Source of the DNA: Acholoe squamosa
Taxonomy: Eukaryota > Annelida > Polychaeta > Phyllodocida > Polynoidae
Direction: 5' to 3'
Length of the DNA: 64,000 nt
Assembly (NCBI GenBank): GCA_949317995.1
Contig: OX439043.1
Location: forward strand, 42,537,560-42,601,559
Both the position numbers and the translations under genes were made by a program. The notes under the pieces were generated by a model. The model was not told where the DNA came from and searched no databases. It saw only the letters and a program-made list of their open reading frames with translations. Shown here piece after piece: positions 22,357-33,656 of the stretch. Every line of letters begins with the position of its first letter. Position 1 is the first letter of the stretch.

Positions 22357-23646
22357 GACCAATAGTCACGGATCATCGTCAAATGGCTGGTCAGAGGGGT
22401 CCCAAAAAGATTTTGCAGTATGGTAAATTCCTTTAGTGTACATAATGCATATATGTTGGGCTACAATGCCCATATATGAGGGAAGGTTAAATATATTTCA
22501 TAGGATGCCCACAGTACAATGCCTTATTACATGGTTGTAGATGTGTCCATGCACTATATATTCAATGCCATAGCTCAGAGTTGCAATCAGGCAGAATATC
22601 CTCACTAACATGCAAAGTTCCTCTCATATCAAGAAACAACTAACATATAATGGTTTTACTTAAATACAAAATCAGCTTGCTGTATGACTACATGTATGGT
22701 CGTAGATGTGTCCCTGGTCGTAGACGTGTCCTTGTTTTTGTATTCAGTGTCATAGCTCAGAGTTGCTTTAAGACAGAATAATCTCATTAACACTCAATGT
22801 TGCTTTCATATCAAGGTATAATTCACACATAACAAGGACAGTCAAGTATCAAGCATCTTGCAATATAACTGTAGACATGTCCATGGTCGTAGACGTGTCC
22901 TCGGTCGTAGACGTGTCCTCGTCAGTACTTTTGTTATGATATCTCTGGTTCTATGTGGAATCTATTAACCAAACTTACAGGGCATTTTGCTGTCATATGA
23001 AGGTATAAGGCCCACATAATAAGGATAGTTAAATATTAAACCCCTAGCAGCTATGAGTACATGTAAGGTCGTAGACGTATCTGTGCGTAAACTACCCCAA
23101 AACCATATCATAGCCTGTGGAACATACAGTTGTACAGGCAAGTTCATTTTTTTTTGTGGCCTACATAGGTACATGTAAGGTCTCTACCTGGTATATTTCA
23201 TTAGTCCATCCACTATGTCTTTCATGGTGCAAAACAACCTGAAATAGGTCGTAGACGTGTCCTCACGACGATTACACCAAAGGTTTTATGTACCCAGTCA
23301 CCACAAAAGATAATGCATGGATCCCAACTGTTACAAAAAAATTCTCTACCCTAGGGGGGTATCCCAAATGAAGTAGATAAGGATTTGCCTCTTTATTTTC
23401 TTTTTTGGTAGCTAAAGAAAAAAATTAGTTCCTTGTTTTTACCCTAAAAAACACCCTTTCTGGTTGTTCTGACCCCTGTGGCTCACTTAATATGCTTCAC
23501 AGATAGGTAAAACCATGGTTCCCCTTCAAGCTCTTAGCCTTGGGGACCAGAATGCATGAAAAACACAACTACATCTCTTATTTTGAAGAATTTATTGACA
23601 GGGAGGCAAAGGCAACCTATTTGACGACGATCTGTGACTATTGGTC
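22357..23646. mobile_element. Non-autonomous inverted-repeat element, 1.29 kb
   Basis: Terminal inverted repeats of ~36 bp with about 31 matches begin GACCAATAGTCAC at 22357 and end GTGACTATTGGTC at 23646. Inside are about eight copies of GGTCGTAGACGTGTCC or close variants (22533, 22698, 22716, 22869, 22884, 22902, 23067, 23248) set within three or four diverged ~170-200-bp units sharing catagctcagagttgc and tatcaaggtata. No transposase is encoded. The flanks share agattatagaaaatg..atgtata on both sides (22331-22356 and 23649-23675), far longer than a usual target duplication. Family not recognised. Confidence 0.7.
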
Positions 23647-23822
23647 ATATAGATTATAGAAAATGTACATGTATACAGACCCGACTGTCTTGTAAGGTAC
23701 ATAAATTGGCTTACATTATTACTATAAAGATAGGTGTAAAGTGTATCATTTTGTAGAGCATCTATTACCTAGTAGCAGTTTGATATGGGACAGCACATGC
23801 TCTCTGTCCAGTCTGTACTGCA

Positions 23823-23976
23823 AGCATTCCCTAATAGGTTATGTTAGAAGCAACATGCATGCATGTGTTGTGTGTTGTTATGGTGAATAGATCAAGCCTA
23901 TGGATTGAAGATACAGCATTTGTTGTCTGCAGTACTACTTTTGTGAGCAACTGGGCCCTATACTTGGATGGCTGTG

Positions 23977-24030
<54 letters not shown>

Positions 24031-24245
24031 ATATATATATATATATATTTGTATATATCTAGGATTGTTCTATAGAAAACAATTTATTGTTATATACCTA
24101 ATACTTGAAGGTTATTTACACTGGAAGCATTCCCCATTGGTTGTGTGTTGTTGTGGTGAATAGACCAAGCCTATAGAGTGAAGCATTTGGTGTACTGTTG
24201 TGAAGAGCTGTGCCCTATCATGGGGGTGGCTTTGATCTGGATATA
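23823..24245. repeat. Diverged ~290-bp duplication with CTAT microsatellite
   Basis: The block starting 'gcattccctaataggtt' near 23824 (ttgttatggtgaatagatcaag, gggccctatacttggatggct) is repeated at about 24125-24240 with ~80% identity. Between the two is a (CTAT)n run at about 23977-24029 passing into (TA)n to about 24050. The short open frame across the microsatellite is not a gene. Confidence 0.7.
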
Positions 24246-24624
24246 TAATTATCTGGGTTTGATCTATAAAAAAGCCACCTTTGCTGTGTAATCGGTTTGA
24301 TTTTGTGTTTACTGTTATGGCTAATACTTTATGGTTTATTGACTAGTCACATGGAGTCAAAGTCAACACTTAGATAGTTACCAACCAAGAGAAGACTCTA
24401 GTTATTAGTCTGAGGTTCCTCAGACATTGTATACCTTGAACCTGGAATGTGGTTTGTTCCATCTACTTACAGTAGATGGTACAGACAATACTGAGATTAT
24501 TAGGTGCTGATGATATCTCAGCACCTGTATACTAATTGATCATCTTGTATTCCTAACTAAAAAATCTATTTAATAATTGATTGATTAGCCTGTGCTATTA
24601 GCATCTATCCTATTGATCGTGTAG

Positions 24625-25216
24625 AGGTTGGTGGAAAACGTCTTTGGAGAAACCGGGACTCAAACCCGGGACCCTCCAACTTCGATGCCCCTTGAGGCTG
24701 GTACATCCAGAATGGGGCTGCTGGCCTTACGGCAGAGCTGGCCCCTACACTACTCCCTACCAGATTCAACCTATTGCTTGGTACCAGACACCCAGGACTA
24801 GTACTGAGTCGCACCCAGCATATCTATCGTCCTGTTCCCAGGACTTAACTGGGGGCGCCACCTGTTTCCAAGTCCCCCAGTACTAGCAAATTGAATCGTC
24901 ATTCGTGTCATACCGGCCCAGGTACTGAGTTCCCCGGTCCGCATTCCTCCATTCCCTGGGAAGACCGTCTCGGTTTCTCCACCAATGTAGAGGTCGGCAG
25001 AAAACGTCTTTGGAGAAACCGGGACTCGAACCCGGGACCCTCCAACTTCGAAGCGGAAGCTCTACCTCTGAGCTACTTCCCCTGGCCTGACGTTCTCTAC
25101 CTTCCATCTACTCCTGGATCAGTATGACACACACATAGGGGCAGCTACCACCGGATGCCAGGGCTGATACATCCAGAATGGGGCTGCTAGCCTTACAGCA
25201 GAGCTGGCCCCTACAA
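24625..25216 (-). repeat. Two copies of a tRNA-like composite repeat
   Basis: Each copy starts gtagaggt and ends gagctggcccctac. It contains a tRNA-like head (complement of ggagaaaccgggactcgaac) and a body with catccagaatggggctgct. The first (24625-24754) has lost the A-box half; the second (24987-25216) is complete. Unrelated GC-richer sequence (24755-24986) lies between them. A short interspersed element is the likely class. Confidence 0.6.
25011..25082 (-). tRNA. tRNA-like sequence (probable pseudogene or SINE head)
   Basis: On the minus strand the sequence folds roughly as a tRNA: acceptor GGGGAAG pairs with TTTCTCC through two G-T pairs, the D arm is GCTC-AGAGGTA-GAGC, and the T arm is CCGGG-TTCGAGT-CCCGG with a perfect B-box GGTTCGAGTCC. 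The anticodon stem has a mismatch and the loop TTCGAAG would give CGA (Ser), but the long variable arm of serine tRNAs is absent. Because the same head recurs in a second repeat copy I treat it as tRNA-derived rather than a working gene. Confidence 0.45.
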
Positions 25217-25616
25217 TCGATTAACATTAATATACCATTGGTTGATAACAGAGTGTTGAAATATGTCATGTTCCACACTTTCAATAGTAGTATATCTTAA
25301 AGATAGAAAGGTAAATAGAAACAAATACTCATTGATTATTGTACAGATAGGGACTCCCCTTGCATTAGTCCCACCCCCTTTCCCATTGCCTTGTTGATGA
25401 CACCTTTGATTCCAGCACTACTCTGTTGGTGATAGATGGGAAGGAAGACAACCCATCCGAACCCTGGGCACAGAATATCCTTTAAAAAAAAAGAAAAAAA
25501 AGAGAGAAAGCCTCTGATAAACAGGATCATTGTCCTGGTGTGTTATCTTGTAATTAATGTCAAATGTGTCTTTACTTCTCCCACCAGCCCTCCAACCTCC
25601 ATTAGTTTGATTTTGC

Positions 25617-26690
25617 GATGGCTGATAGGTACCCTCGCAGGGATACATCTTGTCAGTCAACACCTGACCGCCAACTGGACTTCTATCTGACATATTTGAG
25701 AACTGCCCATGGGGATGAACATGGCCACCTTGAGCACCATCAACTGGTTGGTGAAGGGTGTGATGCACAGCGTAATGAGAATTATGACAATGATCAGTTC
25801 ACTGAACCACACTACCGGCGACATAATGCATGGCATGATAATCGACGTAGTGTTGTGAGACCTGATAAGCGGGATGACAAACGGCATGACGAGCGCGGCT
25901 TGTCTCCGCGATGTGACGATCATAGCTCATCTTCTAAGTCAACTGTGCCAGGTACTCAGTCCTATGACCAAGGAGACTTAGTCATAAAATTCAATTTTCG
26001 CCAAGCACAACATCCTGAAGATGAGTCTGAAGACTATGCAGATTGTCCTGACAATTGGGACGGAGACTCCGACTTGGAAGGTGACTTAAAAGGGGGGCTA
26101 CATTCATCAGTCACCCGATGAGAGCTATTCACATAAGAAGTCACACAAAAGGGGAGACCATTCCCCTTCTCACTCAGGGGTGCGATACCAGAGAGATGCT
26201 AGCATTGACTCTCCTGATGAGGGTGTGAATCCTGTGGTTGGTCGGAAACAACAACCCACCGGAGAGATACTAGAGACAATTCTCGGGACGAAATTTTGAA
26301 TGACATCCACCAGATGCTTTCCCAGGTTCTACAGAACCAGTCACCATCACAAAAAGGGAATGCAAGCCAGAAATCAGGGATGACTGCCCCTGACCCATCA
26401 AATGCCACAGTTGGAAGCATGTGAGGTCAAGTTACCTCAGGGGTGTACCGGGCAAGGGACAATAGCCCCTCAGGGGACCCTTACATATGTCCAGGGACCA
26501 CCCGACCAGGGAGACGTAAAAGGTCACCTTCACTTGACCCAGGCTCAAAGCCCCTCAAAACAGGAAGATCACAGGTCCAGGTTCGAGGGGGTGACAAAGG
26601 ACGTCGCTTTTTTTCATCTAGTTCATCAGATGACGACAGATGCCGTAGTGTCCCGGCTAATCATGATGGTCACGTCCATCACGTCCGCCA
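25617..26690 (+). pseudogene. Ty3/Gypsy-like Gag remnant
   Basis: An open frame starting MADRYPRRD at 25618 runs to 26121. It is hydrophilic and rich in Asp, His, Arg and Ser, like the disordered part of retroelement Gag proteins. After a G-run near 26093 the reading continues in another frame (RS-rich, ..GDHSPSHSG) and later frames remain Ser/Arg/Asp-rich (FFSSSSSDDD) to about 26690, where reverse-transcriptase sequence abruptly begins. The assignment to Gag rests mainly on the RT sequence that follows; no zinc knuckle is seen. It is interrupted by stops and shifts and is not functional. Confidence 0.5.
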
Positions 26691-26990
26691 CTTCCCCCTG
26701 GTGTCCTCCTCTACCGGGATGATATCATTGTCTTTGCACCTACCTTTGAAGGCCTGTGTGAGCAGTTGGAGGTGGTCTTTACCTGCTTGCATGAGGCAGG
26801 CTTAAAGCTCAAACCCAAAAAATGTCGCATGTTCAATAGAGAGGTGGCCTTCTTGGGACATTTGGTTTCAGGACAGGGCATTGCTACAAGTAAAGAGAAG
26901 GTGGAGAAGGTGGAAGACTGGCCAACTCCAAAGAGCAAGAAGGATATAAGGGCCTTTCTTCGCCTAACAGGCCGCCCATCACGCCTTGGT
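26691..26990 (+). pseudogene. Ty3/Gypsy reverse transcriptase fragment
   Basis: About 100 codons match the second half of a Ty3/Gypsy reverse transcriptase: YRDDIIVFA (the catalytic box, with Arg replacing the usual Leu or Val), then LKPKKCRMF, VAFLGHLVSGQGI and KDIRAFLRLTG. The first half of the polymerase and the protease are missing, so an internal deletion joins Gag sequence directly to the YxDD region. The frame ends shortly after FLRLTG. Confidence 0.85.
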
Positions 26991-28540
26991 TAAATGGCTC
27001 TAGTTACCTCAATTCCCCATCAATCTTAATAAAATAAACAGTTCCTTGTAGCGGAGGAATGTCCCTATCCAGGTCTAAGAGCATTAGTGCCAGTGTTAGT
27101 TCTAGATACCCCATTACAGGGTGTGAAGTTTATATCTCTGTGGGCGACCATGCATCCCTCTAATCCCATCAGCTAACACCCCCAGCTGTCACAGGGGGTG
27201 TTAGGTGATGGTTCCCAGCCTGTTGCTGTGGTTTCAGCTATAGGGGACAGCTCTAGTGACACTCTATAGACATAGAGCTAGACATTGGTGGTAGGTGTAG
27301 ACTTGTGTGACAACTATAAGGGGTATAGATGAAAGTTTGACAAGCTGCAGAATTAACATGGTTCAGCAAACTTTGTTAAAACTTATATGTCCTTGATCAC
27401 AGAAAGAAGGAGTCTTAGGATCTTTCATCCTTTCACACTTAAATCTAATGATAATCACTGGCCAAGGAGCATCATATAGGTGCTCCCTCAGTGGGAGTGA
27501 GGGAGGGAGTCTGCAGTAGCTCAGGCTGCAGTGAGTCAGGCCTACATGGCTATACACTGTAATACATGTACACAGACTGGGCCTCTTAAACAAATGATGT
27601 GCACATGTATATTATGCATCTTTTAAAGCAGTAAAGTTAGGAAAAAAATAAACTATCATAATTGATAACACAAGTAATAGTATCAACTACCATACTCCTT
27701 CTGATAAGTGCGGAAAATTGATTTTGATCACCAAAACCTACAACATAAAGTAATTATATTAAGGGCACACCCTTAGGTCTACAGAATTGTTTTCCCTGCA
27801 AATCTTAAGATACACTTTATGTGCATGATTTGGCAGCAGGGGGTGTTCTTATGGCCCAAAAGGGGTACACTTATTAGAGCAACTGTGCTGGTCAGAAGGA
27901 AGATGGTACTCATACTCTTGTCATGGAGGATACAGTAAAATCCCAATGAAATATCTTTTAAATCCCTGTGAGTTTAAGGATGGGCTCTGCTGTTTGGCAA
28001 AAAGGGAGGGTGCAGGTAATAAGGAAAGTGTGCTTGGATCAGCATAATACCTAAATGCAACATTTATAAGTATCTCACAAATTTCTGTGTCATATCAATA
28101 TAAATAAGATTGACAGACTGTAGCCCTTTAAAGGCCACTACTGCATTAATTTAATTAATGTATCATGATCATTGATCTTGGTAATGAATGAATGCAGCCT
28201 TGGGGAGCGGCCCAGTTGGGTACAGGAGGAGAGGGGTTGAATGATAGAGACAATTTATTTTCCAATACACCAATATTCCCAGTGTTAGATCAGTAATTGA
28301 AGTAATTATAATTTGATTCATACTTTTCATCATACTTTCCATACAATGAGCATGATTAACATACTCACAGGTGTACACATTATAAGAAAGCTGACACAAT
28401 CAACACTTTTCCCCCCTTTACTATTGTAATGGTTTGAGTTCTTATATAACTTCGGTTTAGTTCGAGATGTGTCAATATCAAGTAAAACCAGACAAGTTAG
28501 CTCGGGTTAGTGCAACCGGCACATGTTTATTTTGGAGTTA
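26991..28540. other. No gene recognised
   Basis: Unique AT-rich sequence. A short perfect hairpin (AACACCCCC with a 9-nt loop) lies near 27176-27203. No exon or mobile element that I can support. Confidence 0.5.
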
Positions 28541-28559
28541 CATATGTTCGAAGTGATGC

Positions 28560-28800
28560 TATGAGTATAGCTCAGTGCTCTCCAAGTGTTGCCCTGGCCG
28601 CAGCCAGAAACCAACTGAGCTCCCTATGCGGTCCCAGGTAGGGACTGGAGCAGCGAAGACTAGTGCTGCCACCACCCCATAGTGGCCAGAGATCGAAGCG
28701 ACCTCTGGTCCTACCGGTGGTAACCGCACCGATCGACCCGCCCTCTCGAATAGGGAGCTAACACTATATATAACGCTCCACGAGCCCCTACACTACCCCC
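28560..28800. repeat. GC-rich block with tRNA-like motifs
   Basis: This ~240-bp block is clearly GC-richer than its AT-rich surroundings. On the minus strand it has GAGCTCAGTTGGTT (A-box-like, complement of about 28612-28625) but the expected B-box is only weakly matched (GTCGCTTCGATCTC, and it lies upstream of the A-box). A SINE tail, an LTR fragment or an inserted repeat are all possible. Confidence 0.3.
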
Positions 28801-29458
28801 ATCGGCTATGACTAGGGTAGAAAAACACGTAGGAAATAGTCTAAGAAACTATACTAGGGCTCGAGGTGATTATTTACACAATGATGTTGTGGAGTGAGAT
28901 ATATACAAATTATGTAACATTATTAAATTAACAGACCTTGGTAGTGAAAATAATATAATACTTCTAAGTGAAATACATTTTCATCTTCGAGGGTAGGTAA
29001 AGTTAAATTATACAACAGTAGTTCGAAGAACAACTATTATATTATACATGTTACAAGTACCTGATTATAAATGAGCAATATGTATTTTAACAAGAACATA
29101 TATGCACTGTTACCCAAAAAATTTTTGAACTCATGTATGAGTTAACATTTTAGAATTGTTTTTTTTTCGTTTTTTTTTTGGTCAGTTCATTGAACTGATT
29201 ATAGTTTTATACAATGAGAAAAAAATAAAGTATCTATTTACATTACAAGATAACTATGTTTAGTGTTTGAACACGTACAGTGTATGTATAAGTGACTTAG
29301 AGGAAATGAAGAAGTACCCTTATTAGATACCAACTCTTCGAGGTGGTTTACAGATCAAAAGGTACATAATACTATAGTTTGGTATTAAACACATATATTA
29401 CATTATGAGATCAACTCATTTATGCATAGTTAAATAGTAGTAGTCACTTTGGTAACTT

Positions 29459-29461
<3 letters not shown>
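28801..29461. other. No gene recognised
   Basis: Very AT-rich sequence with T-runs near 29160-29180. No coding signal. Confidence 0.5.

Positions 29462-29508
<47 letters not shown>
29462..29508. repeat. (TA)n microsatellite
   Basis: Uninterrupted TA dinucleotides abut the left end of the Ngaro-like element, whose other end also lies against TATATA. The element probably inserted into a TA-rich target. Confidence 0.95.
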
Positions 29509-29510
<2 letters not shown>

Positions 29511-29673
29511 TTATCTCGCTACCAGGGAATAATAATACCGGTAATAATGATAATAATAATGTTGATATATACGGTAATAATAATAATGATACAGTAGTAT
29601 AATAAATGATCATATCACAGACACATGAGTTTGGTGGGTTACTGACCTTGGGGCTATCAGCACCATACATGCC
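29509..29673 (-). repeat. Ngaro-A split direct repeat B2
   Basis: Terminal copy of the B repeat, next to the (TA)n run; forms the 3' end of the element. Confidence 0.92.
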
Positions 29674-29786
29674 TTTATTAAAACAACTATAATAATTAGT
29701 TGACAAAGCATAGTCAGTAAAATGCATAATATAATAACAGTAGTATAGTAATAACCATAGTAATAACAATAGTAATAATATTAGTA

Positions 29787-29999
29787 AAATTTAAAAATCA
29801 AGGAAACACCCAGCGTGGTGTTACCTGTACAGGTGAATCGAGCCAATTGATGGTTACTTTGAACCACCCCCTTATATACTGGAGGAGTGTTTACCATGAC
29901 GTCATGCTATGACATCATAGATACCAATGCGCGCTGCAAATAGTCCCTAACCGTCCGCGGCTAATTATATAAATATACACGAGTGTATATAGTTCCATA
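29787..29999 (-). repeat. Ngaro-A split direct repeat A2
   Basis: Second copy of the A repeat, directly adjoining B1 at the 29999/30000 boundary. Confidence 0.92.
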
Positions 30000-30164
30000 A
30001 GTTATCTCGCTACCAGGGAATAATAATACCGGTAATAACGATAATAATAATGTTGATATATACGGTAATAATAATAATGATACAGTAGTATAATAAATGA
30101 TCATATCACAGACACATGAGTTTGGTGGGTTACTGACCTTGGGGCTATCAGCACTATACATGCC
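30000..30164 (-). repeat. Ngaro-A split direct repeat B1
   Basis: 165 bp starting agttatctcgctacc on the plus strand; matches 29509-29673 almost perfectly at an offset of 491 bp. Confidence 0.92.
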
Positions 30165-30209
30165 AAAACACCTAAACACGCCAAACACATGTGAACACAC
30201 ACATACCAA

Positions 30210-31159
30210 TCAGCAATGCAATTGAGATTGGCAAAGTCTATCTAATTCCAAAAGTTCATTTTTATAGTTATGTAAATATGTAAAAACAGAATTAGATTTC
30301 CAATTTACCTTTTTCTTAATAGAATCTATACTAAGTCCAGCATCCTTTAACATAGTAGCACCACCATGCCTAAGTGAGTGAGTGGAGACTGAACATTTGA
30401 TACCAGCACCTAGAGATAAAGATTTCAACCTCGAATTAATATATTGGTACTGTAGAGGAACACCACTAATTTTGAATAACAAATCACTCACACCCCTACC
30501 TGTGCACAATTTTCCTAACTCTTTACAAGGACATAACAATGAGGTATCGTCCCTACATAAATATATGTTAAAGGAGTGACTACCAAGCTGGTCCGTTTTA
30601 GAAGTTTTAATGCGCAGACTAGCATAACTTTTAAATATTTATCACCTACCCTTAGTGTATGGGGAGAAGATACAACATGTCCTATCCTGAGGACACCTCT
30701 ATAACATAAGAGAATGGCTAACCAAAATTTCAAGTCAGCCCTGTTGGAGAGATCCAAATACGATCTAATACATAACAGTTCTTTTGGACTCAATGGGTGA
30801 ATAACCCTAGTAGGAACAGAATGATTCCTATCAATACCATCCAACACCTTTTTTAACATGAAATTACCGCTATGGTCTAAGCCACCTCTAAGTTTTTGAT
30901 GATACCAAATGGAAGATAAATAATTCCTTACAGAAGAAGGTTTCATATATTCAGATAAATATACTGCATATGTAGCAGCCTGTGAGGGAGAACAAGGAAA
31001 AATTGATAAACTAAATTTTTTACAAAATTTTTTATACCTGTTAAGTTGTTGTTTCCTTGTTCTCCTTGTATTTTCTGATACACCCTTCGTCAAAAGACAC
31101 CTTTTTCTTTTTTGTAACCTTTTCCATTCTGGAAGTAAAGCAACACATATCATTTTCAT
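30210..31159 (-). pseudogene. Ngaro-A tyrosine recombinase (frameshifted)
   Basis: The N-terminal part (31159 to about 30610) is an α-helical core-binding domain (TRRTRKQQLNRYKKF, SLSPSQAATYAVYL) followed by the first catalytic Arg region (YRGVLRIGHV). A one-base shift near 30610 moves the reading into another frame, in which the C-terminal half (to 30210) carries STHSLRHGGAT (HxxR) and the TYLHNY tyrosine. The recombinase joins the circular cDNA to the target. All catalytic motifs are visible, so the shift is the only obvious lesion; it could be real or a sequence error. Confidence 0.8.
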
Positions 31160-33083
31160 GGAGAGAATTTATACATAATTTGCTCGGAATACCCTTATAA
31201 GCAAGTCTAGATAGCTGGTCGGCCAGGACATTGTCCTCTGACTTAATATAAGTTGCATATACTTCCACATTGTTAATGAAGCAAAGCCAGAAGATCTCTC
31301 TTAACCATTCCATACATAACTTATTCCTGGACCTACCAGTATTTATCATAGCTAGAACTTGCATATTATCAGTAATACAGTGTATTCTTTTATTTTTACA
31401 ACTTGAAATCCAACGTTTCAAACCAACCATGACCGGGTATAACTCATATACATTTATATTTCTATGATGGTCTTTAAACCTATCCAAAATTGGGGGAGAA
31501 GCAAAATGGCCTGTACCTAGATTGAACCTATCATATGAAGTCCAGTCACCATAGAGAAAATCCTTACCCATCCATGCTCCAAAGCCCTTAATAGAGGAGT
31601 CAGAGTACATAGGTGTGTTAACCAAGTCGTTAAGGATTAAACTTCTACCGTTAAAAGTGTCACAAAAATCCAACCACCACTGGATGTCTTGCTTGGTACA
31701 TTCAGAAATTTTTATATAGCCCCTAGGCTTAGCTCGCGCACACAAATCAAAGATTCTTCTGCTAAAAGTTCTTCCACCCTTTACCACCTGTGAGCAAAAA
31801 GACATGAGACCTCCAATCCTCTCAAGGTTCTTCTTAGAAATAAATTTCTTGTTAACATTCTCCATCAAAATATTTTTCATCTTGGTTAATTTATCTTCTG
31901 GCAAGGATAATTCCAGATTAACAGAGTCTATATTAATACCAAGAAATTTACAGGTTTGTGAAGGATCCGTTACTTTTTCCCTCGATACCACGAACCCCAT
32001 ATGCTGAATGCATTCCATGAGGATATTCCTTTGACGTAAACATTCATCATGAGTACTAGCAATTATGATGAAATCATCTAAATAATTAACAATTTTTTCC
32101 ACACCATAGAATTTTGCCACCTCCACAATAAAATCAGAGGTTCTATTAAAAATATATGGAGCACATTTTAGACCAAAAGTTAACCTGTTGCTCACATAAA
32201 AATCCTCACCATGCCCAAAATCCCATCTAAAACCTTGCATGGTAGTGTGAGGTGCATACACATTTATAGACCTATAAGCTGACTTTAAATCCACCACACT
32301 CATGAAATCGTTCTTATCCAATTGAGCAGTCACCGTGCTAATATTATTATAAGAAAAAGCAGAGGTCGTGGTATCCATAAAGTTGTTAATAGATATTCTA
32401 TCCGGCATACTACAGTCATTTATGGGTCTCAACTTGCCGTTTGATTTTTCTACGCCGCCTAGAGCATGGATACAACGAGGTTTACTAACACTTTTTGAAA
32501 CTAGACCCGCCTCCAACTCATCTAATAATATACCACAATATTCATTATAGAATCTCCCTTCAAGGATTGATTTATAATTTTTACAATCATAAGTAGTACG
32601 ACAGTCCGGATCCACAATTTTAAAACCTTGAACAATACCATGCCATAGAAAATCAGCCTCTGTACCACTAATATCAATGAGACCATTTTGTTGAAGGAAA
32701 GAAGCTACCCTACATGGTAAAATTTGAGCTCTCTCCCCACCAATGTAATGAACACACGTACATACACCCTTAATACAATCGTCATATACCCTGATGCTGG
32801 GCAGGTCTGCGACACTGACAATAAAAAGAGGTTCATTACCAACCCGTACTAAGTTACTACAAGTAACATCTATATTATTTCCTAAAGAATTAAATTCTTG
32901 GAAAATACTTTGTTCTGATACAGACTCAGTCGAAAGAATACAATCCTTAACCCTCTCCGTATCCTCTACCTCCTGTACCGGAGTTTGTGAAGGCAAGTCG
33001 ACATCTACCACACCTACCATAACTTGGTCAGGCATCAAACAACTATCATTACCAGCTATGGGACATCGACCACCTACAGTTTC
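31041..33083 (-). CDS. pol: Ngaro-A Pol: reverse transcriptase and RNase H
   Basis: About 680 codons open after the Gag UAG; the first Met after it is at 33035. The reverse transcriptase shows MSVVDLKSAYRSI (first catalytic Asp), RLTFGLKCAPYIF and NYLDDFIII (YLDD near residue 320 from that Met). RNase H follows: MYSDSS near residue 485, an ELYPV..LKRW acidic position, CITDN and a C-terminal ADQLSRL, so the DEDD set looks complete. This enzyme copies element RNA to DNA. No integrase or aspartic protease is present, as expected for elements that use a tyrosine recombinase. The frame overlaps the start of the recombinase frame by ~119 nt. Confidence 0.9.
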   Translation of the reverse strand, partial: ETVGGRCPIAGNDSCLMPDQVMVGVVDVDLPSQTPVQEVEDTERVKDCILSTESVSEQSIFQEFNSLGNNIDVTCSNLVRVGNEPLFIVSVADLPSIRVYDDCIKGVCTCVHYIGGERAQILPCRVASFLQQNGLIDISGTEADFLWHGIVQGFKIVDPDCRTTYDCKNYKSILEGRFYNEYCGILLDELEAGLVSKSVSKPRCIHALGGVEKSNGKLRPINDCSMPDRISINNFMDTTTSAFSYNNISTVTAQLDKNDFMSVVDLKSAYRSINVYAPHTTMQGFRWDFGHGEDFYVSNRLTFGLKCAPYIFNRTSDFIVEVAKFYGVEKIVNYLDDFIIIASTHDECLRQRNILMECIQHMGFVVSREKVTDPSQTCKFLGINIDSVNLELSLPEDKLTKMKNILMENVNKKFISKKNLERIGGLMSFCSQVVKGGRTFSRRIFDLCARAKPRGYIKISECTKQDIQWWLDFCDTFNGRSLILNDLVNTPMYSDSSIKGFGAWMGKDFLYGDWTSYDRFNLGTGHFASPPILDRFKDHHRNINVYELYPVMVGLKRWISSCKNKRIHCITDNMQVLAMINTGRSRNKLCMEWLREIFWLCFINNVEVYATYIKSEDNVLADQLSRLAYKGIPSKLCINSLHENDMCCFTSRMEKVTKKKKVSFDEGCIRKYKENKETTT

Positions 33084-33086
33084 CTA
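33084..33086 (-). other. In-frame UAG between Gag and Pol (Ngaro-A)
   Basis: The codons are GGT GAA TAG GAA ACT. The frame is open on both sides: Gag zinc fingers before it and, after it, an uninterrupted frame reaching the reverse transcriptase. The arrangement mirrors Gag-Pol stop-codon readthrough as in gammaretroviruses. A chance nonsense mutation is the alternative, but the second element has the same arrangement at 62241-62243. Confidence 0.7.
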
Positions 33087-33512
33087 TTCACCCCTGGATT
33101 TTTGGCATTCAGTTTTACCATGCCCAGAGGAACAGCAACCACTGCAAACATGTCTATACTTACAGGGGTCCCTCACACAACCTTCTGCTCTATTAAAAGC
33201 ATAGCAAGAATTATTGGATGTTTTTTGTTTGATACCATTCCTAGTCTTGGTGGCGTATGCCTTCTGTGCCTGGACAGTACCATCGTATGATAAGTGCCTA
33301 AGAATGTCAGAGTTGTCTATCACCCCAAAGGCCTCTATCCCATCCTTATTTCCCCTGGTCCTAACCGATTTGTCGCAGGCCAATAAGGCTGCTACTGTAT
33401 ACATTTTTGTCCCAGCTTTCTCAACCAGAACTTGGAGATGTTTTAACATGCCTTCTACCTCACTGTTATCTTTGTAATAGTCCAAGACAAAATTCAAGTT
33501 GACTAGCATCAA
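33084..33512 (-). CDS. gag: Ngaro-A Gag (C-terminal part with CCCH zinc finger)
   Basis: A 142-codon frame that ends in a UAG at 33086-33084. Its C-terminal third has a CCCH finger (C-x8-C-x4-C-x3-H, CYAFNRAEGC..CKYRH) directly followed by a second cysteine/histidine knuckle (CSGC..GHGKTEC). This pairing is typical of Gag-like proteins of DIRS and Ngaro elements and should bind the element RNA. The start given is the first Met; the true N terminus may lie upstream in the direction of A1 (33513-33656), where coding potential is unclear. The frame continues without another stop into Pol after the UAG. Confidence 0.75.
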   Translation of the reverse strand: MMLVNLNFVLDYYKDNSEVEGMLKHLQVLVEKAGTKMYTVAALLACDKSVRTRGNKDGIEAFGVIDNSDILRHLSYDGTVQAQKAYATKTRNGIKQKTSNNSCYAFNRAEGCVRDPCKYRHVCSGCCSSGHGKTECQKSRGE

Positions 33513-33656
33513 TTTCTCAACGGTGTCGATCTTTTCCCGTTTCTTTACATATATCTCATGGTCAAACTCACCACATTTGGTATTGGTGTGAAGCTTGGAT
33601 GCAGATGAATCTATTGACGACCCTCTTGATGACGACCGAGGTCTGTGACGAGCGGA

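Noticed and set aside
23841-24062. 73-codon frame with Ser-Ile-Tyr-Leu repeats
   Set aside because: It translates the CTAT microsatellite.
25011-25082. Functional tRNA-Ser(CGA)
   Set aside because: No long variable arm, a mismatched anticodon stem, and the head recurs in a repeat.
28560-28800. Gypsy LTR or primer-binding site
   Set aside because: No second copy could be matched around 41.5-42.5 kb and no convincing tRNA 3'-end complement was seen.
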